The notes beneath the pieces were generated by a model. It was given only the letters and a program-made list of their open reading frames with translations, was not told the origin of the DNA and did no database searches. Below, piece by piece: positions 11,901-23,510 of a stretch of 64,000 nucleotides of DNA. Location: contig NC_059549.1 in the NCBI RefSeq assembly GCF_905220415.1, positions 8,432,001 to 8,496,000 on the forward strand. The letters run 5' to 3'. The position numbers and the translations under genes were made by a program. Source of the stretch: Colias croceus (taxonomy: Eukaryota > Arthropoda > Insecta > Lepidoptera > Pieridae). Position 1 is the stretch's first letter; each line of letters starts with the position of its first letter.

Positions 11901-13171
11901 ACTGTCGTTCCTGATTTTCAATATTAAAATAAATTCATCTTATAAGGATGAATCAATAATTCTCATGTAACATGACATGTTGACATTGATGTATTGGCCG
12001 TGATTAATCAGAGTCATAAGGTTCTTTAATATATTGCATGATTGAACCCTAAAAGCTTTATATGGACTAGTGGGCTGCTCTGACTTTGCACAATCACTTT
12101 CGAGCACCATAAATAACTATTCCTATTTTCCATCTGAAATGACGTGTTTTTATAAAGGCTCTGCTAAAGGAAAAGTTTATTTTAAGAAAAAGTAAGTTTA
12201 TATTTTCCTCTCTTCTACATACCTATCTTATAATATATCTTGTGACGCCATATCCTATCGGAAAGGGCATCTAATGGGCTACATATTATGTACTTCTATG
12301 TTGTATACGAATTTTAACTACTATTTTAACTGCATACAATTTATCATAATTAGATATCTTGTCTGTCATGCTTCTTTTGTAAATCGTTATTTTCGGTCAT
12401 CTTTGGTTTATTTCGATACCCACTATACAAGTCTACTAAAAATATTACATACCGCAATAATTATTCTTCTTTATTTTGTTCCTTGTAAACTAACGATTTT
12501 CCACTTTATATCATACTATTTATTTTTCGTTAATAATCTCCAGGAGACTGTATTAGATGTTGTGTGGAGAGTGATAAGCAAAGAAGATCCTGTTTCATCG
12601 TAACAGTAAACATCTACTAACATAATATCACATACTTATTTGATTTTATGTTGCTTTGACCAGAAAAATATATTGTAGATAATTTGTATTCTACCTAAGT
12701 TTACATTTAACTTGTCTTGTATAAATAAATAATATTTAAGTTTGTTATCAAGACAATAATCCCGGAAATCTAATTATTATAATACATCACAAAAATTATC
12801 TATCATAGTGCATATTAGAGACCTTGAAACAATTACTATGAATAAAATAAATTAAAAAAACAAGAAGCAAAAAATATCAAATGAAAAGAATCACCGTGAA
12901 TCAACGTTGATTCAATCAAACCCAAATTGCTGACCCGCGAAGACAATCAAGAGCTCAAGAGTTTGTTTTCTTTCAATCAAGTGATATAATTTACTAAGTC
13001 GACAAACGCAACATGTTTATCTACAATCAAGGTTACATGTGCAAAGATTTTCAAGTAAATACGAGGATTCAGAGTCTTGGATTTATTACGAAGGAGGATG
13101 GAACGAAAAACGAAAGCTCCCTTTGAAATAGTGACATATATTTTAATTAATTCACGTTAAATATTGCTTAA
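8995..13171. other. Mostly gene-free A+T-rich DNA
   Basis: Apart from the MITE at 9738-9953 I see nothing supportable. Open frames of 61-109 codons at 10.6-12.6 kb have A+T-driven compositions rich in Ile, Phe, Tyr and Leu, without homology signals that I recognise. Confidence 0.4.
9738..9953. mobile_element. hAT-type MITE, 216 bp
   Basis: Termini are CAGTGGCGTAG and its reverse complement CTACGCCACTG. The flanking 8-mers CCCTAGAA (9730-9737) and CGCTAGAT (9954-9961) agree at 6 of 8 positions, fitting an aged 8-bp target duplication. CAGTG-type ends plus 8-bp duplications are known for hAT elements. No coding capacity. Confidence 0.65.
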
Positions 13172-13586
13172 CTAGTTTCCGCCCGCGACTCCGTCCGCGC
13201 GGATGACGGTCTTCGCGTGGATGGTTTATTTCTTCATTTTGAGTAACTCTGACAATGATATCTTATAAATATCTATTGGACCCAAATACGGCTAGGCCTA
13301 TAATAATACGCAACGTGTGTTCGCGGTTCTACAGAACAACGTCTATGGATAAAACTGAAAAATTAAGATTAATTTTTTTCTACGTATTTTTCCAGGATAA
13401 AAAGTATCCTATTTTACGCCCAGGATAATAAGGTATAATTATACCAAGTTTCATCGAAATCGAACCGTTTTCACATATTTGGGTTTGGTATCGAATATCG
13501 ATCCAGTAACACCCCCTGGTATTTATTTTTTCAATATTTTCAATGTACAGAATTGACCCTTCTACAGATTTATTATATGTAATAGA
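13172..13586 (-). mobile_element. Helitron-like element, 415 bp, same ends as the 3-kb pair at 46-55 kb
   Basis: On the minus strand it starts TCTATTACATATAATAAATC and ends with a GCGGACGGAGTCGCGGGC hairpin, GGAAA and CTAG (13172-13175), followed by T. The 5' end matches the start of the two 3.06-kb elements (TCTATACATATAATAAAATC), and both carry TGTACATTGAA just inside. It therefore looks like a shorter family member with a different interior. Confidence 0.55.
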
Positions 13587-14977
13587 TTATTTGGCCTAGT
13601 TATTTTTTACAGGATTCGCCTGATCTCCCGATCTTGTCCGATTTTCCGGGTCATCATGCTATGAGAGAACTGGAATTGGAGTGCACTTATTTATTACATT
13701 TATTTCAGGGAACAAACAGACCCGTAGAATATATACCTTACAGACTATGTTTTATACATACTGCCGCTATAATTTATCTTCTGAGCTCTCCGTAATGAAC
13801 TATTCAGAGTAAAGTTTTCGTGGCGGCTAGCGTGGCCGACATTTTGTCAGGATAACAGCTATCATAATAATAGTCACATAACAAATATAGAGTAAGAAAT
13901 AAATTAAATCTAACATAAACAAGATACCTATTTATCTGTTACATTTTATCAAACAAATTGTCCGGTCAATCTTTTTTTTCAATGTTTTAATACACTGCAT
14001 AAAATACTTACAATATTTGTTAAACGATGACTCTTATTAAAGAAAATTATATCATATCTCTTTATCGCATTATTGTCTTAATAGTAATAACTAATAAAGC
14101 ATCGTTCAACTTTCCCAAGTCTAACCTTCCTTAACCTTTCATTCATTTTGCTATTAGTGTGGGAATTTCTTTATAGCTTCTAGACTTGTTAAAAGGTGTG
14201 AAACGCACGTTGCTTTCATTTATATTTAAAGTGATGAAAGAGATTAGAATGACTTTTAGTTTTAAACTTTAGTTATCACAGCAATGAATTACGTCTACCT
14301 ACTTAACCAAATTATTTAACATTCGTAATCAATCAAAACTACGAAAGTAAAAACTTCCTTGTTTAACATCCTTTTCCGCCACCAAAAATAATGTTATCGT
14401 AAATACATATATCTATTCATTATAAATAGAAAAATATAATCGGTCCATCTTCGTTTGGTAAAATCACAAAAAGATTATTCTAGAAAGAAAGCGCTTTGCA
14501 GAACCCAGACCAATTTTACGAGCTGAAAATAGGGTATTATCACACCGGAAGGAAGTTAGCGCGGAAAGTTTTTTTATTATTATTATTAATATCTCAAAAA
14601 ATTGCTCCTTAAATGCTCCATCAGAATCAGTAATTGCTCCACTTCTATAATTATTAGTTTATTTATAATTAATTTTTAAAAAAATCCAAATACTGAAAAC
14701 TTGATTTCCCTATAGAATGAAAAATATTCACTTTTCATAAAAAAATTTTTTCCAAAAAAATTGCTCCCGATTTGCTCTATCAATTACAAAAAAAATTATT
14801 TAATTTTGATAATTTTTACAATAATTAACTGAAAAACTATGTTTGCATAGTAAACTACTGCGCTGTGACGTCATCAATTATTGTCGTTGCGACGCATAAG
14901 GGCCATATTTACATGTATCAGCACTGCAGCGATATGTATAGACCTTAATGTTTATGTTTTCTTATTTATATTATTCA

Positions 14978-15192
14978 CTAGATTTCCGCCCGCGGCTTCG
15001 CCCGCGTTTTCATAGGAAAACCCGCATAGTTCCCCTTCCCGTGGGATTACCGGGATAAAACCTATCCTATGTGTTAATCCAAGTTACGGTCTATATGTGT
15101 GCTAAATTTCATTGTAATCGGTTCAGTAGTATTTGCGTGAATGAGTAACAAACACACACACATCCTCACAAACTTTCGCATTTATTATATTA
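14978..15192 (-). mobile_element. Helitron-like element inside the foldback element
   Basis: Minus-strand 3' end with GCGGGCGAAGCCGCGGGC, GGAAAT and CTAG (14978-14981). The interior contains CCACGGGAAG, a TTACTC run and a (TG)n tract. Its 3' end also appears, inverted, at 17213-17266 in the other foldback arm at the same relative position, so the insertion predates copying of one arm to the other. Its 5' end is cut by the next Helitron-like copy. Confidence 0.5.
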
Positions 15193-15380
15193 CTAGCGGT
15201 CCGCCCCGGCTTCGCCCGTGGTACATATTTCGCAATAAAAGGTAGCCTATGTTCTTTCTCAGGGTCTAAAGATTGTCTGTGCCAAATTTCATCAAAATCG
15301 GTAAAGTAGTTTATGCGTGAAAACCATACATACATACATACAAACCTTTCCTCTTTATAATATTAGTATAGAAGTATAGA
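15193..15380 (-). mobile_element. Second Helitron-like element, abutting the first
   Basis: Minus-strand 3' end CACGGGCGAAGCCGGGGCGG then ACCG and CTAG (15193-15196). 5' end TCTATACTTCTATACTAATA. A (TATG)n run lies in the middle. It seems to have inserted into the 5' end of the neighbouring copy. Confidence 0.5.
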
Positions 15381-16104
15381 TTAGTAGGATGGTATTACTT
15401 AAAAGGTTATTAATTATTATCATGTAATTATTTGGTTCTGATCACAGATCACAGAAACTAAAGGGTTCTGATGATAAGAATAATAAGAAATAATTATAAT
15501 TTTTGTTTTATTGAGTCTTCAAGTTAGGATTGCAGGTTCGAATGATAATAATTTTTGTATACCATCGTATATATTACATATAACATAATATGGAGACATT
15601 TCATCATGTCCACAACAATATCAAGGTTAGTAATAAATATTTCTACTATCAATTATCATCAAAGTATTAAATCGGTAATAAGTATTTTTATAATTGAATT
15701 TGAATTTCTGTTTACTATAAGAAAAATTAATAGGCACTTTTTATTTTAGGGTGTGAAGGGATTCAGTCAAGGAGTTTTAAATTATTGAAGAGTGGTAATT
15801 ATTTAGAAGTGGGGTCGCGAAAAAATTGAGCCCTACTTTTATATAATCACCTGAAAATTTTTCACTAGAGTATAAATAATAAAATATGTGCTAATTAAAT
15901 AAAAAAAGGTTTTTTAAACAAGACATAACTGCGTTAAAAACAACCGACTTCAAACTTGCACTTGCAACATTTACAAATACAGACAAAAATGCTCATAAAA
16001 TAAAATACTGGGCCTATCCTAATAAAATTTTTATGGGACCAATTCGACACCATCCCGCATCGAACAAAAAAAGAATCACGTAAATGATTTATTAAATAAT
16101 TCAC

Positions 16105-16278
16105 AAAACACGAAGATTGAATTTGATATTTTTGGTTATATGACATTCAAATGCTTTATAAATATAAATTTATAAATATAAAGAATATAAACATTCGATC
16201 ACGAAATTATGCGGGTTCGAGTCCCGCCTCGTGATCGAATTTTTTCTATTCTTTATAAATTTATAAAACACGAAGATT
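16105..16278. repeat. Insertion flanked by 14-bp direct repeats, containing a tRNA T-arm-like minihelix
   Basis: AAAACACGAAGATT occurs at 16105-16118 and 16265-16278 and brackets 146 bp. Inside, ATTCGATCACGA (16193-16204) pairs perfectly with TCGTGATCGAAT (16229-16240). Between them sits a 5-bp stem GCGGG/CCCGC with the 7-base loop TTCGAGT (16211-16227), that is, a canonical tRNA T arm with a B box (GGTTCGAGTCC). D and anticodon arms are absent. The outer flanks are also partly complementary. The long direct repeats fit a retroposed insertion. It may be a SINE-like or defective tRNA-derived retrosequence; transcription is not shown. Confidence 0.5.
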
Positions 16279-16340
16279 TTAAAAATGTAACCAATGAACA
16301 CAATCAATATTAGATTAATTGTAATGGTGTATAAAAAGTA

Positions 16341-16853
16341 TTATGTCCTATGGAATTCTACTATGGGGCAGGGCAGCAGATATAGAAACTATATTTATCT
16401 TACAGAAAAGAGCCATTCGCTCTATATATAATTTACGTGCTCGGGACTCGCTAAGAGATCTCTTTAAGAATACTGGTATCCTTACTGTACCATCACAGTA
16501 TATATTTAATAATATTTTGCATGTACACAAAAACGCCGACTTACACACAAGAGTAGGAGATAAACACTGTTATGGCACAAGGAACAGAAATAAAATTGAA
16601 ATGCCATTTTACCGGTTAGCCAAAGTTAAAAATTCATTTATGGGTCTAGGTATACGCTTTTACAACAGAATTCCACATTGTATTAAAGAGTTTGGTAGTG
16701 CTAAATTCAAGTAAAACTCATGTAAAAAATATATTAGTTCAGAGAGCCTATTATAGCATTAAGGAATATATGGAAGATGAAAATGATATATTATGAAGTT
16801 AGATATAAGTTACAGATTATGTAATATTGACATGATTTTAAAAGAGCAACTAT
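16341..16853 (+). pseudogene. Fragment of LINE B reverse transcriptase C-terminus
   Basis: The open frame from 16343 encodes about 123 residues nearly identical to the C-terminal part of the LINE B protein at 31.1-32.9 kb (shared MSYGILLWGR, SIYNLRARDSLRDLF, NSFMG and IRFYNRIPH). It ends in a frameshift at ~16714, where the other copy continues with TYIKNVLIQRAYYSIKEYM. Homology stops at both sides inside the element (before ~16341 and after GAGCAACTAT at ~16852), so it is an internal fragment and not a simple 5'-truncated insertion. It lies inside the foldback element. Confidence 0.85.
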
Positions 16854-17212
16854 TTAATATGATTAATTACATTAAAATGACATTAATAAGTTTTATGCTG
16901 GGAATAATAATATTATTATTTAATACTTAGTACTTACCTTATGTTGCTATTAATTATACTCTAAGAATATCTAGGCGCCATATTTTAATTATTGAGTTTT
17001 CATCTAGCAAAATTTCAAGGAACAGATATTATTATGTACCTATTTAAATCATTCTTATTATAGGTATTTTTATAAACATTTCCCTACCCATCCCTAAACT
17101 CGTACGTTTATTCGTATTATTAAAACTTCAAGTAATTATCAATTAATTTGTGTTTCAGTCGTTTGTTTCATCTTTCGGTGTCAAGTTGCTATCGTTTGCG
17201 TTAGCGGGAACT

Positions 17213-17266
17213 ACCTATGCGGGTTTTCCTTTGAAAACGCGGGCGAAGCCGCGGGCGGAAATCTAG
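17213..17266 (+). mobile_element. Helitron-like 3' end in the right foldback arm
   Basis: GGGTTTTCCTTTGAAAACGC, the GCGGGCGAAGCCGCGGGC hairpin and CTAG (17263-17266) then T. It mirrors the copy at 14978 and stays homologous to it for only ~55 bp, after which the two arms diverge. Confidence 0.55.
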
Positions 17267-17476
17267 TGAATAATATAAATAAGAAAACATAAACATTAAG
17301 GTCTATACATATCGCTGCAGTGCTGATACATGTAAATATGGCCCTTATGCGTCGCAACGACAATAATTGATGACGTCACAGCGCAGTAGTTTACTATGCA
17401 AACATAGTTTTTCAGTTAATTATTGTAAAAATTATCAAAATTAAATATTTTTTTTTGTAATTGATAGAGCAAATCG

Positions 17477-17953
17477 GGAGCAATTTTTTTGGAAAAAATT
17501 TTTTTATGAAAAGTGAATATTTTTCATTCTATAGGGAAATCAAGTTTTCAGTATTTGGATTTTTTTTAAATTAATTATAAATAAACTAATAATTATAGAA
17601 GTGGAGCAATTACTGATTCTGATGGAGCAATTAAGGAGCAATTTTTTTGCAAAACAAATTTTTTATGAAAAGTGAATATTTTTCATTCTATAGGGAAATT
17701 AAGTTTTCAGTATTTGGATTTTTTAAAAAATTAATTATAAATAAACTAATAATTATAGAAGTGGAGCAATTACTGATTCTAATGGAGCATTTAAGGAGCA
17801 ATTTTTTTGCAAAAAAATTTTTTATGAAAAGTGTATATTTTTCATTCTATAGGGAAATCAAGTTTTCAGTATTTGGATTTTTTTTTAAATTAATTATAAA
17901 TAAACTAATAATTATAGAAGTGGAGCAATTACTGATTCTGATGGAGCATTTAA
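17477..17953. repeat. Three tandem ~159-bp repeats in the right foldback arm
   Basis: Units start at GGAGCA at 17477, 17635 and 17795 (158, 160 and 159 bp). Each contains TTTTCATTCTATAGGGAAAT, AGTATTTGGATTTTT and GTGGAGCAATTACTGATTCT. The left arm has one unit (~14600-14765, reverse orientation). The period, near 3 x 53, keeps a frame open over two units and yields a spurious 109-codon ORF with an internal duplication. Confidence 0.85.
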
Positions 17954-18027
17954 GGAGCAATTTTTTGAGATATTAATAATTAAAAAAAAAAAACTTTCCG
18001 CGCTAACTTCCTTCCGGTTATTATCAC

Positions 18028-18671
18028 GTATTATTTTAAAAACATTTTTAATCTAAAAGGAAGATGAAAATTAGGTCCGGGCAACGTCCTTTAAATTGTG
18101 TGCACTAATAAAGTATCTATTAATAACTCGACAGCGCTCTCAGTAACACGTTTATCGCATTTATTATGCTCCCATTAAAGCTTATAATTAATGACAGCAC
18201 CATTAAAGACTGTCTCATAGATTTGATGACTTCGGACGTACAAACAAGTTTACACTAGCCAAATAACCTGAAATAGACTTAATTTATAGGGATAGATATA
18301 ACACATCGCCTAAGTAAAAGCTCCAAATTATCTTTTACGCTTCTCTCTTAATATTATTTCAGTTTGATTAATAAATTTTTATGGACATAAACGTTATCTA
18401 AATAATAAGTGAAACAAATAGATAATATAAACCACATTTCCTTATAAAAGAAAGTAAACACGAGTATTACAAAAACCAAAGTTACCCGGAAAGCACTGAT
18501 TTGATTGCAGAAAAAGGTAGGAAATAACGGATTTCGGTCATTAGCTGCCCGAATCCAATTAATTGCACTACGTAATGTTTGCTCTTCGTGAAACTGAGAT
18601 TTGTATCATAAAATACTACTTGTAGCTTCAAATTTGTTGCTTCATTGTGGAAATACATAATAGTTATTTTA
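18028..18671. other. Gene-free DNA
   Basis: A+T-rich sequence with no supportable gene, repeat or RNA. Confidence 0.4.
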
Positions 18672-18902
18672 TCCATACTAATATTATAAATACGAAAGTA
18701 ACTCTGTCTATCTGTCTGTTACTCAATCACGCCTAAACTACTGAACCAATTTTCATGAAATTTGGTATGGAGATATTTCGATACCCGAGAAAGGACATAG
18801 GCTACTTTTTATCGTGGGAAAATGACGTAATCCCGGAAATCCCACGGGAACTATGCGGATTATTCTTTGACTGCGCGGGCGAAGCCGCGGGCGAAAACCT
18901 AG
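18672..18902 (+). mobile_element. Short Helitron-like element with intact ends
   Basis: Starts TCCATACTAATATTATAAAT after A18671 and ends GCGGGCGAAGCCGCGGGC, GAAAAC, CTAG (18899-18902) before T18903. Insertion between A and T without target duplication is the Helitron pattern. The interior includes a TCTGTCTATCTGTCTGTTAC run and CCCGGAAATCCCACGGGAAC. Confidence 0.6.
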
Positions 18903-21267
18903 TTAATTATTAAAATAACGAACTCTTATTATGTAAACTACAAATAAAACCGTCAGACATCGCTGTTTGCCGTGTTTTGAAATTTAAATGCACATACGTA
19001 GTGCTGAATTCGTTCAGAATTCCATCTAGTCTATCTCAAAACTGAAGCCCATTTCCGAAAGCTTATTTTACATTTTTCGGTCGCGTTCGTTTTGCAAACA
19101 AATTGCTTTTACCTCTAAAATAACTTAGCGAATACGAAACCAGATATTGTGTTTTGAAATTTGAAAGGTACAAATTGTGAGGGATGTGAAGATATGACCT
19201 TGACAAAGAATCTTTTATTATGCCGTAAGGGCGAATATTCTGCTTCTAAATTTAGAAAAGTTTGATAATGTCTCGAAAATTAGCGGGATAATGAACTCGT
19301 TTTAATGTTGGCTGGGACGTTAATACATATTTGAGTAGGTTGTGATTATCTAAGACTATTTTATTTTTAATTAAATTCTTGAAACGCGCTTGGTTATTTC
19401 ACACACTTCCGTAGCTCTAACCTCGCTGATGTGTAATTTTATAATGTATCTATACGTTTTAATTATTTTAATTAATAGCATTATGTTAGTGTGAGAAATT
19501 AAAAATTGTTTATATAACTGTTACCTGTAAACCTACATATATATGACTGTTAACCGACTGAAAGTGTTATGTACTTTTATATTAGTTATGTACTCTATAT
19601 ACATAATATTAAAATTATTTAAACTGGAATATCATACAAAAATTAAGCATTTTCTTCAAGTTTACATCTAGAACGATAAGTGAATGTATCGATTTGAATT
19701 TTAAAGAGTTATAGGTAAATAGCCAGAGGCATAAATATTTTATCAGCAACGTATGGAAGGTAAGCCGTGATTCATCAGAAATCTTAAAACAAGTGAATCA
19801 TGAAAACTGTATGCGATAGTAAAATTTAACAAGCGATATATTTGTAATCAACCTCTTGAATTGAATTAAATGCTATTCCAATACATTAAAAGGACTAAAA
19901 ACAACAAATGTGTATTCGTATTTATGGTAAACAACAAAGGGAATATGAAAATATACGTATTAAGTTAAGAATAATTAATCTAGACTTTACCTGACATGAA
20001 AATTCGATTCTCTGCCTACCAACAACAACAAGCAAACGCCAAAATTCTTTAATCTGTATGCGCAAATACTTACTCCTCAATAATTCCGCAATGCCCAGAA
20101 TTAACAGTAATGAATTTTTGTTAGTTTGTTTTACTGAAAATTATACGGATTTTTAAACTATCAGCATTTGTTACTCATTTTTTATTTATATTTAACACAA
20201 ACAAAAAATATTTTCGAAAGTCCCGATTCTTTTCAACATGAATAAATTATCCCTGACTGCTTGATATACACAATATCATATACACATATTCATAGGGTTT
20301 CTTGCTAGTTATTTTCCGCCGCCTACACACTACCTCTAGAAAACGCTCGATCATATCTTTGTCCGGGATGACTTCGAAGAATGGATCATACAATCATCAA
20401 CACCAATCCAACCAAAGTAACCATCGATGTTTATTTAAATTTTAAATTGAGATTACATTTTTTTCAAATACTCACATTGTATAAATAATTAATAAGTAAG
20501 TACATATATGTATTGCAATGTCATTAAGAATCTACTGTATCTAATAAATAGTTCGTAATAATTTCAAACATAAGTATAAATTTAATTAGTATATTATATG
20601 CGGTTTAATGTAATCTTAACTTCCTTATATACTTATATTTATTACATTTTCGTCTACGTCCTTCAGATTCCTAATAACTAGGTAACATAAACAATGTCAA
20701 TCCTCAAGCACAACATCATTACGGTATGACAGCAACTTTACTCATAGTTTGGACGAAATTAGACGAGTTTGGCCTCATATTTGCTAATACAGTATACTAT
20801 TATACTATCTGTGCTAATACTGTCAAAGCAAAAGGTCAAGATAGCCCTGGATTCGAAATAGGACAGACCAAAATATCTGTAAACGATGCCGTAGGTCATG
20901 ATAAATTTACAAACACGAATAATATTATACTCACTATATTAAGATTATTTTGGCGAAGTGTTTATGCAATAAATGTCTATGTAAGTAATTGGCTTTGATA
21001 ATATGTAATTGTTTCGCTATGTGCTATTAATTATGTTAGATATGTGTTAATATCACACTTATTTGATTATTCATTTTCAAAGTAGATTGAATTCGCTAAA
21101 CCTTAATTCGTAGTAAGTTCACTTGAAGTTCGTATCCCAAATTCAATTAATTACTTGCCAAAGAGAGAGTGTCGAGAAACCGCAGAACTATCGATAAAGA
21201 TAAAATTAAGTATGTTATTTACAAATATGTAATACACTATGAATTTAAGAACTGACACATTTCTGAG
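18903..21267. other. Gene-free A+T-rich DNA
   Basis: The only longer frame (20726-20998, 90 codons, plus strand) shows no motif, signal peptide or splice context and is not called. No RNA gene or repeat is recognised. Confidence 0.4.
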
Positions 21268-21784
21268 AAAGAATATATCTGTGGCATCTGGGAGAAACCT
21301 GTTAACTCCATTTTTGGCAAAATTTTGTTAGATACATGTTTGATAAGTACAGAAAGCGCAGATTTTTTTGATCCAGGCGTGATATCTCTACGACCACGGG
21401 AAGCAGGTGAAAAAAATGGTACACTCCTGTTAAATCCAAGATTTTTTGCTACAATCAAGATATATTATAATTATCATTAATATATCATAGTAACTTTTGA
21501 TGCCAAACCTGATAACTAATATAACAAGTACATAAATGTTAATTCCAAGCTTTATGCCTATGGATTAAAACTTGTTAAGTCCCAGTTACCGCGTATGTAC
21601 CAAAAAAATGAGATACCTACATGTTAATTATTGAAACTTATCAGATTTGGATTTATATTTCCAATTTGGTACATATAACGGTGACTACTAAATAACAAAA
21701 ATACAGTGTTATTTTAATGTAAATATCTATTTATTTTCATTAATTATATTTTCAAAATAACCACTTTTAGCTTTAATACAAAGG

Positions 21785-22761
21785 CTAACGTTTCCTGAAG
21801 TTTTCGACGATTTTCCGTAGCTCCTCTTCAGATATTTTGTTCCACTCACGAGTAAGTGTTCCAGCCTTCAGCGCGTCTACACTTCTGTGTGAAGTTGCAC
21901 AGGCCCTCGCCTCTAGAATTGACCATACGCTATAATCCATTTCATTAAGGTCTAATGAATAATTATAGAGGGCGTTGGGCTTGGAACTTATGAACTCTGG
22001 GAAATGGTCCATACACCACTGCTGCACATTTGAGGCCCTGTGAGATGGAGCAGAGTCCTGTTGAAAAGTCCACGGTTGGTCACCAAAGTGCTGCTGGCTC
22101 CAACGAAGATCTACACTCTCCAAAATATCGCGTCGGTATATTTCTTGATTCATTTTCACGAAACGAATTTTTTACGAAAACGAGAGGAGGTTTTCCTGTT
22201 GAGCAAATGCCACGGCAAACCATGACTGCATCAGGTTTTTACCGATGGTGGATAATTGATGTGGCTCCAGGGCGACTAGAAGAGTAAACTCTATCGTTTT
22301 GGAGGGTATGAGACTGTTCAATCGGAAAAATTTCTTCATCTGTGAAAAAAATATTTTTCCACGCTCCACCAGCGGAGCGCGCTTTCAGTAAGCGACATCT
22401 TTCAAGGCGTATTTTTTTATCTTTATCATCCAAATCGCTGCGCTTTTCGCAGCTTGTATGCTGTTAACTTGAGCTCATTTTTAACAACTCGTTGCAACGT
22501 TGAATACAACGTTACACCTAAATCTCAAGCCATTTTTATTACCTTGGCTTGTGGATTGCGGGTCAATCTTTATTTGACGATATGTCGAAGCCTAGGCATC
22601 CTCACAGTTCTTTTTCTGCCTCTTCCCGGAAGATCACCAAGATGGCCAAGCTCATCGTAGCGTTTAATAGCAGAAGAAACTAACTGCCGACTGATACCGA
22701 GAAGTCGCAGTATCTCGCACTGCCGCTTACCAGCCTCATATAAGGATATTATTGCAAACAA
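21785..22761 (-). pseudogene. Tc1/mariner transposase, frameshifted
   Basis: Read from 22761 leftwards: an N-terminal helix-turn-helix (EILRLLGISRQLVSSAIKRY) and basic linker PGRGRKRTVR (22570-22761); a middle part with the first catalytic Asp in NIFFTDEEIF and then QNDRVY (22239-22433, another frame); a C-terminal part with the second Asp in TFQQDSAPSHRA and the third in DLNEMDYSVW (21785-22159). Together they span ~325 codons, close to the usual ~345 of the superfamily, but lie in at least three frames, so the gene is dead. The enzyme would cut and paste its own TIR-bounded DNA at TA sites. Spacing of the last two Asp residues fits the D34-39D subfamilies; no finer class is claimed and the ends were not found. 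Confidence 0.85.
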
Positions 22762-22879
22762 TTACTATTTCTAATTTATTCTATTCACAAATAACTTTAA
22801 GTTGGCGCCAAATCATGTGAAAATAATTATTAAAAAATAAAAGCAACGCAAGTCCCATTTTTTAAATTTATTATTTTCA

Positions 22880-23510
22880 AATTTGTCAACGTAATTTCCT
22901 GTTATCTTTTGTATTGCATTGGCTCAAAAATCTACCCTCAAAGAAATCCACCACAAGTTTCTCGTGCCAGGTCACACTCATTTAGAGTGTGACGGTGATC
23001 ATGCGTTGATAGAAAGATTTGTTAAAGAGTACAACCCGAATATTGCAGTTCCTCAGGATTGGGTGAATGATATAAAAATGACAAGCAAAAATTTATCGGT
23101 GAAATTTATGACACAAACCGAATTTTACGGTTTTTCGAAACTACTGACTAAGAATTTTGTCAAAAAAAATATTGACACTTCAAAACAATCTTTTGCTTGG
23201 AATAGTATTTTCTGGCTAAAATTTTTAAAAAAATCAGAGGAAGTAAGTTTTAAGTAAGTATTCATTGGAGAAATCAGAGCCTTTTAGGACATTTTCAATG
23301 AAAAGAAGAGGAAGGCAAAGTATCTGTTTAGAAACATTACGCCCTGAACAGGCATATGTAGGAGGATTGGCGATTGAAACCAAAAAGTTTAAAGATTTAA
23401 TGGATCTTATGCAATTCATTGTTCCAGTTTATCGCGATTTCTATTCTAATTTAAACCAATCAGCTTCTGTTTTGGAAAACTACTCAGATAGCGAAGAAGA
23501 TTACGATTAG
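22880..23510 (+). pseudogene. C-terminal remnant of an HKFL/GHTH-type transposon protein
   Basis: The open frame at 22919-23257 reads EIHHKFLVPGHTHLECDGDH and then ALIERFVKEYNP; a second frame at 23265-23510 (KRRGRQS, LRPEQAYVGGL) continues after a one-base frameshift near 23235-23250. Proteins with the HKFL-x-GHTxxExD-xxHaxIE signature are, from memory, repetitive in insect and other animal genomes and carry an upstream C-GQN motif; that part is missing here, probably removed by the mariner insertion. The tail is acidic (YSDSEEDYD). An AATAAA at 23654-23659 lies ~145 bp after the stop. Biochemical role of the family is not known to me. Confidence 0.55.

Larger units (their letters stand above)
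15381..17211. other. Interior of the foldback element
   Basis: Besides the LINE fragment and the minihelix insertion it holds A+T-rich filler and, near 15930-16090, a block (AACCGACTTCAAAC; CCATCCCGCATCGAAC) that looks like another retroelement tail. No transposase frame is present. Confidence 0.4.
14544..18018. mobile_element. Foldback-type element, 3.48 kb, 9-bp target duplication
   Basis: The ends are ACCGGAAGGAAGTTAGCGCG and its exact reverse complement. The 9-mer TATTATCAC flanks both sides (14535-14543 and 18019-18027) as a perfect target duplication. Inverted homology runs for about 490 bp in the left arm (to ~15035) and ~805 bp in the right arm (from ~17212). The length difference comes from three tandem ~159-bp units in the right arm against one in the left. 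Long arms built of tandem repeats plus a 9-bp duplication are known traits of Drosophila foldback (FB) elements, which are related to MULE transposons. No transposase is present. The interior holds Helitron ends, a LINE fragment and a T-arm-like minihelix. Class is inferred from structure; sequence kinship to FB is not claimed. Confidence 0.7.

Noticed and set aside
12274..12603. 109-codon hydrophobic ORF
   Set aside because: Composition (Ile, Phe, Tyr, Leu) is that expected from A+T-rich DNA; no motif, signal cleavage site or splice context.
17647..17976. 109-codon ORF with an internal duplication
   Set aside because: It lies wholly within the tandem ~159-bp repeats of the foldback arm; the protein repeat only mirrors the DNA repeat.
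22030..22287. Plus-strand ORFs opposite the mariner transposase
   Set aside because: Antisense shadows; the minus-strand reading shows the DDE motifs.
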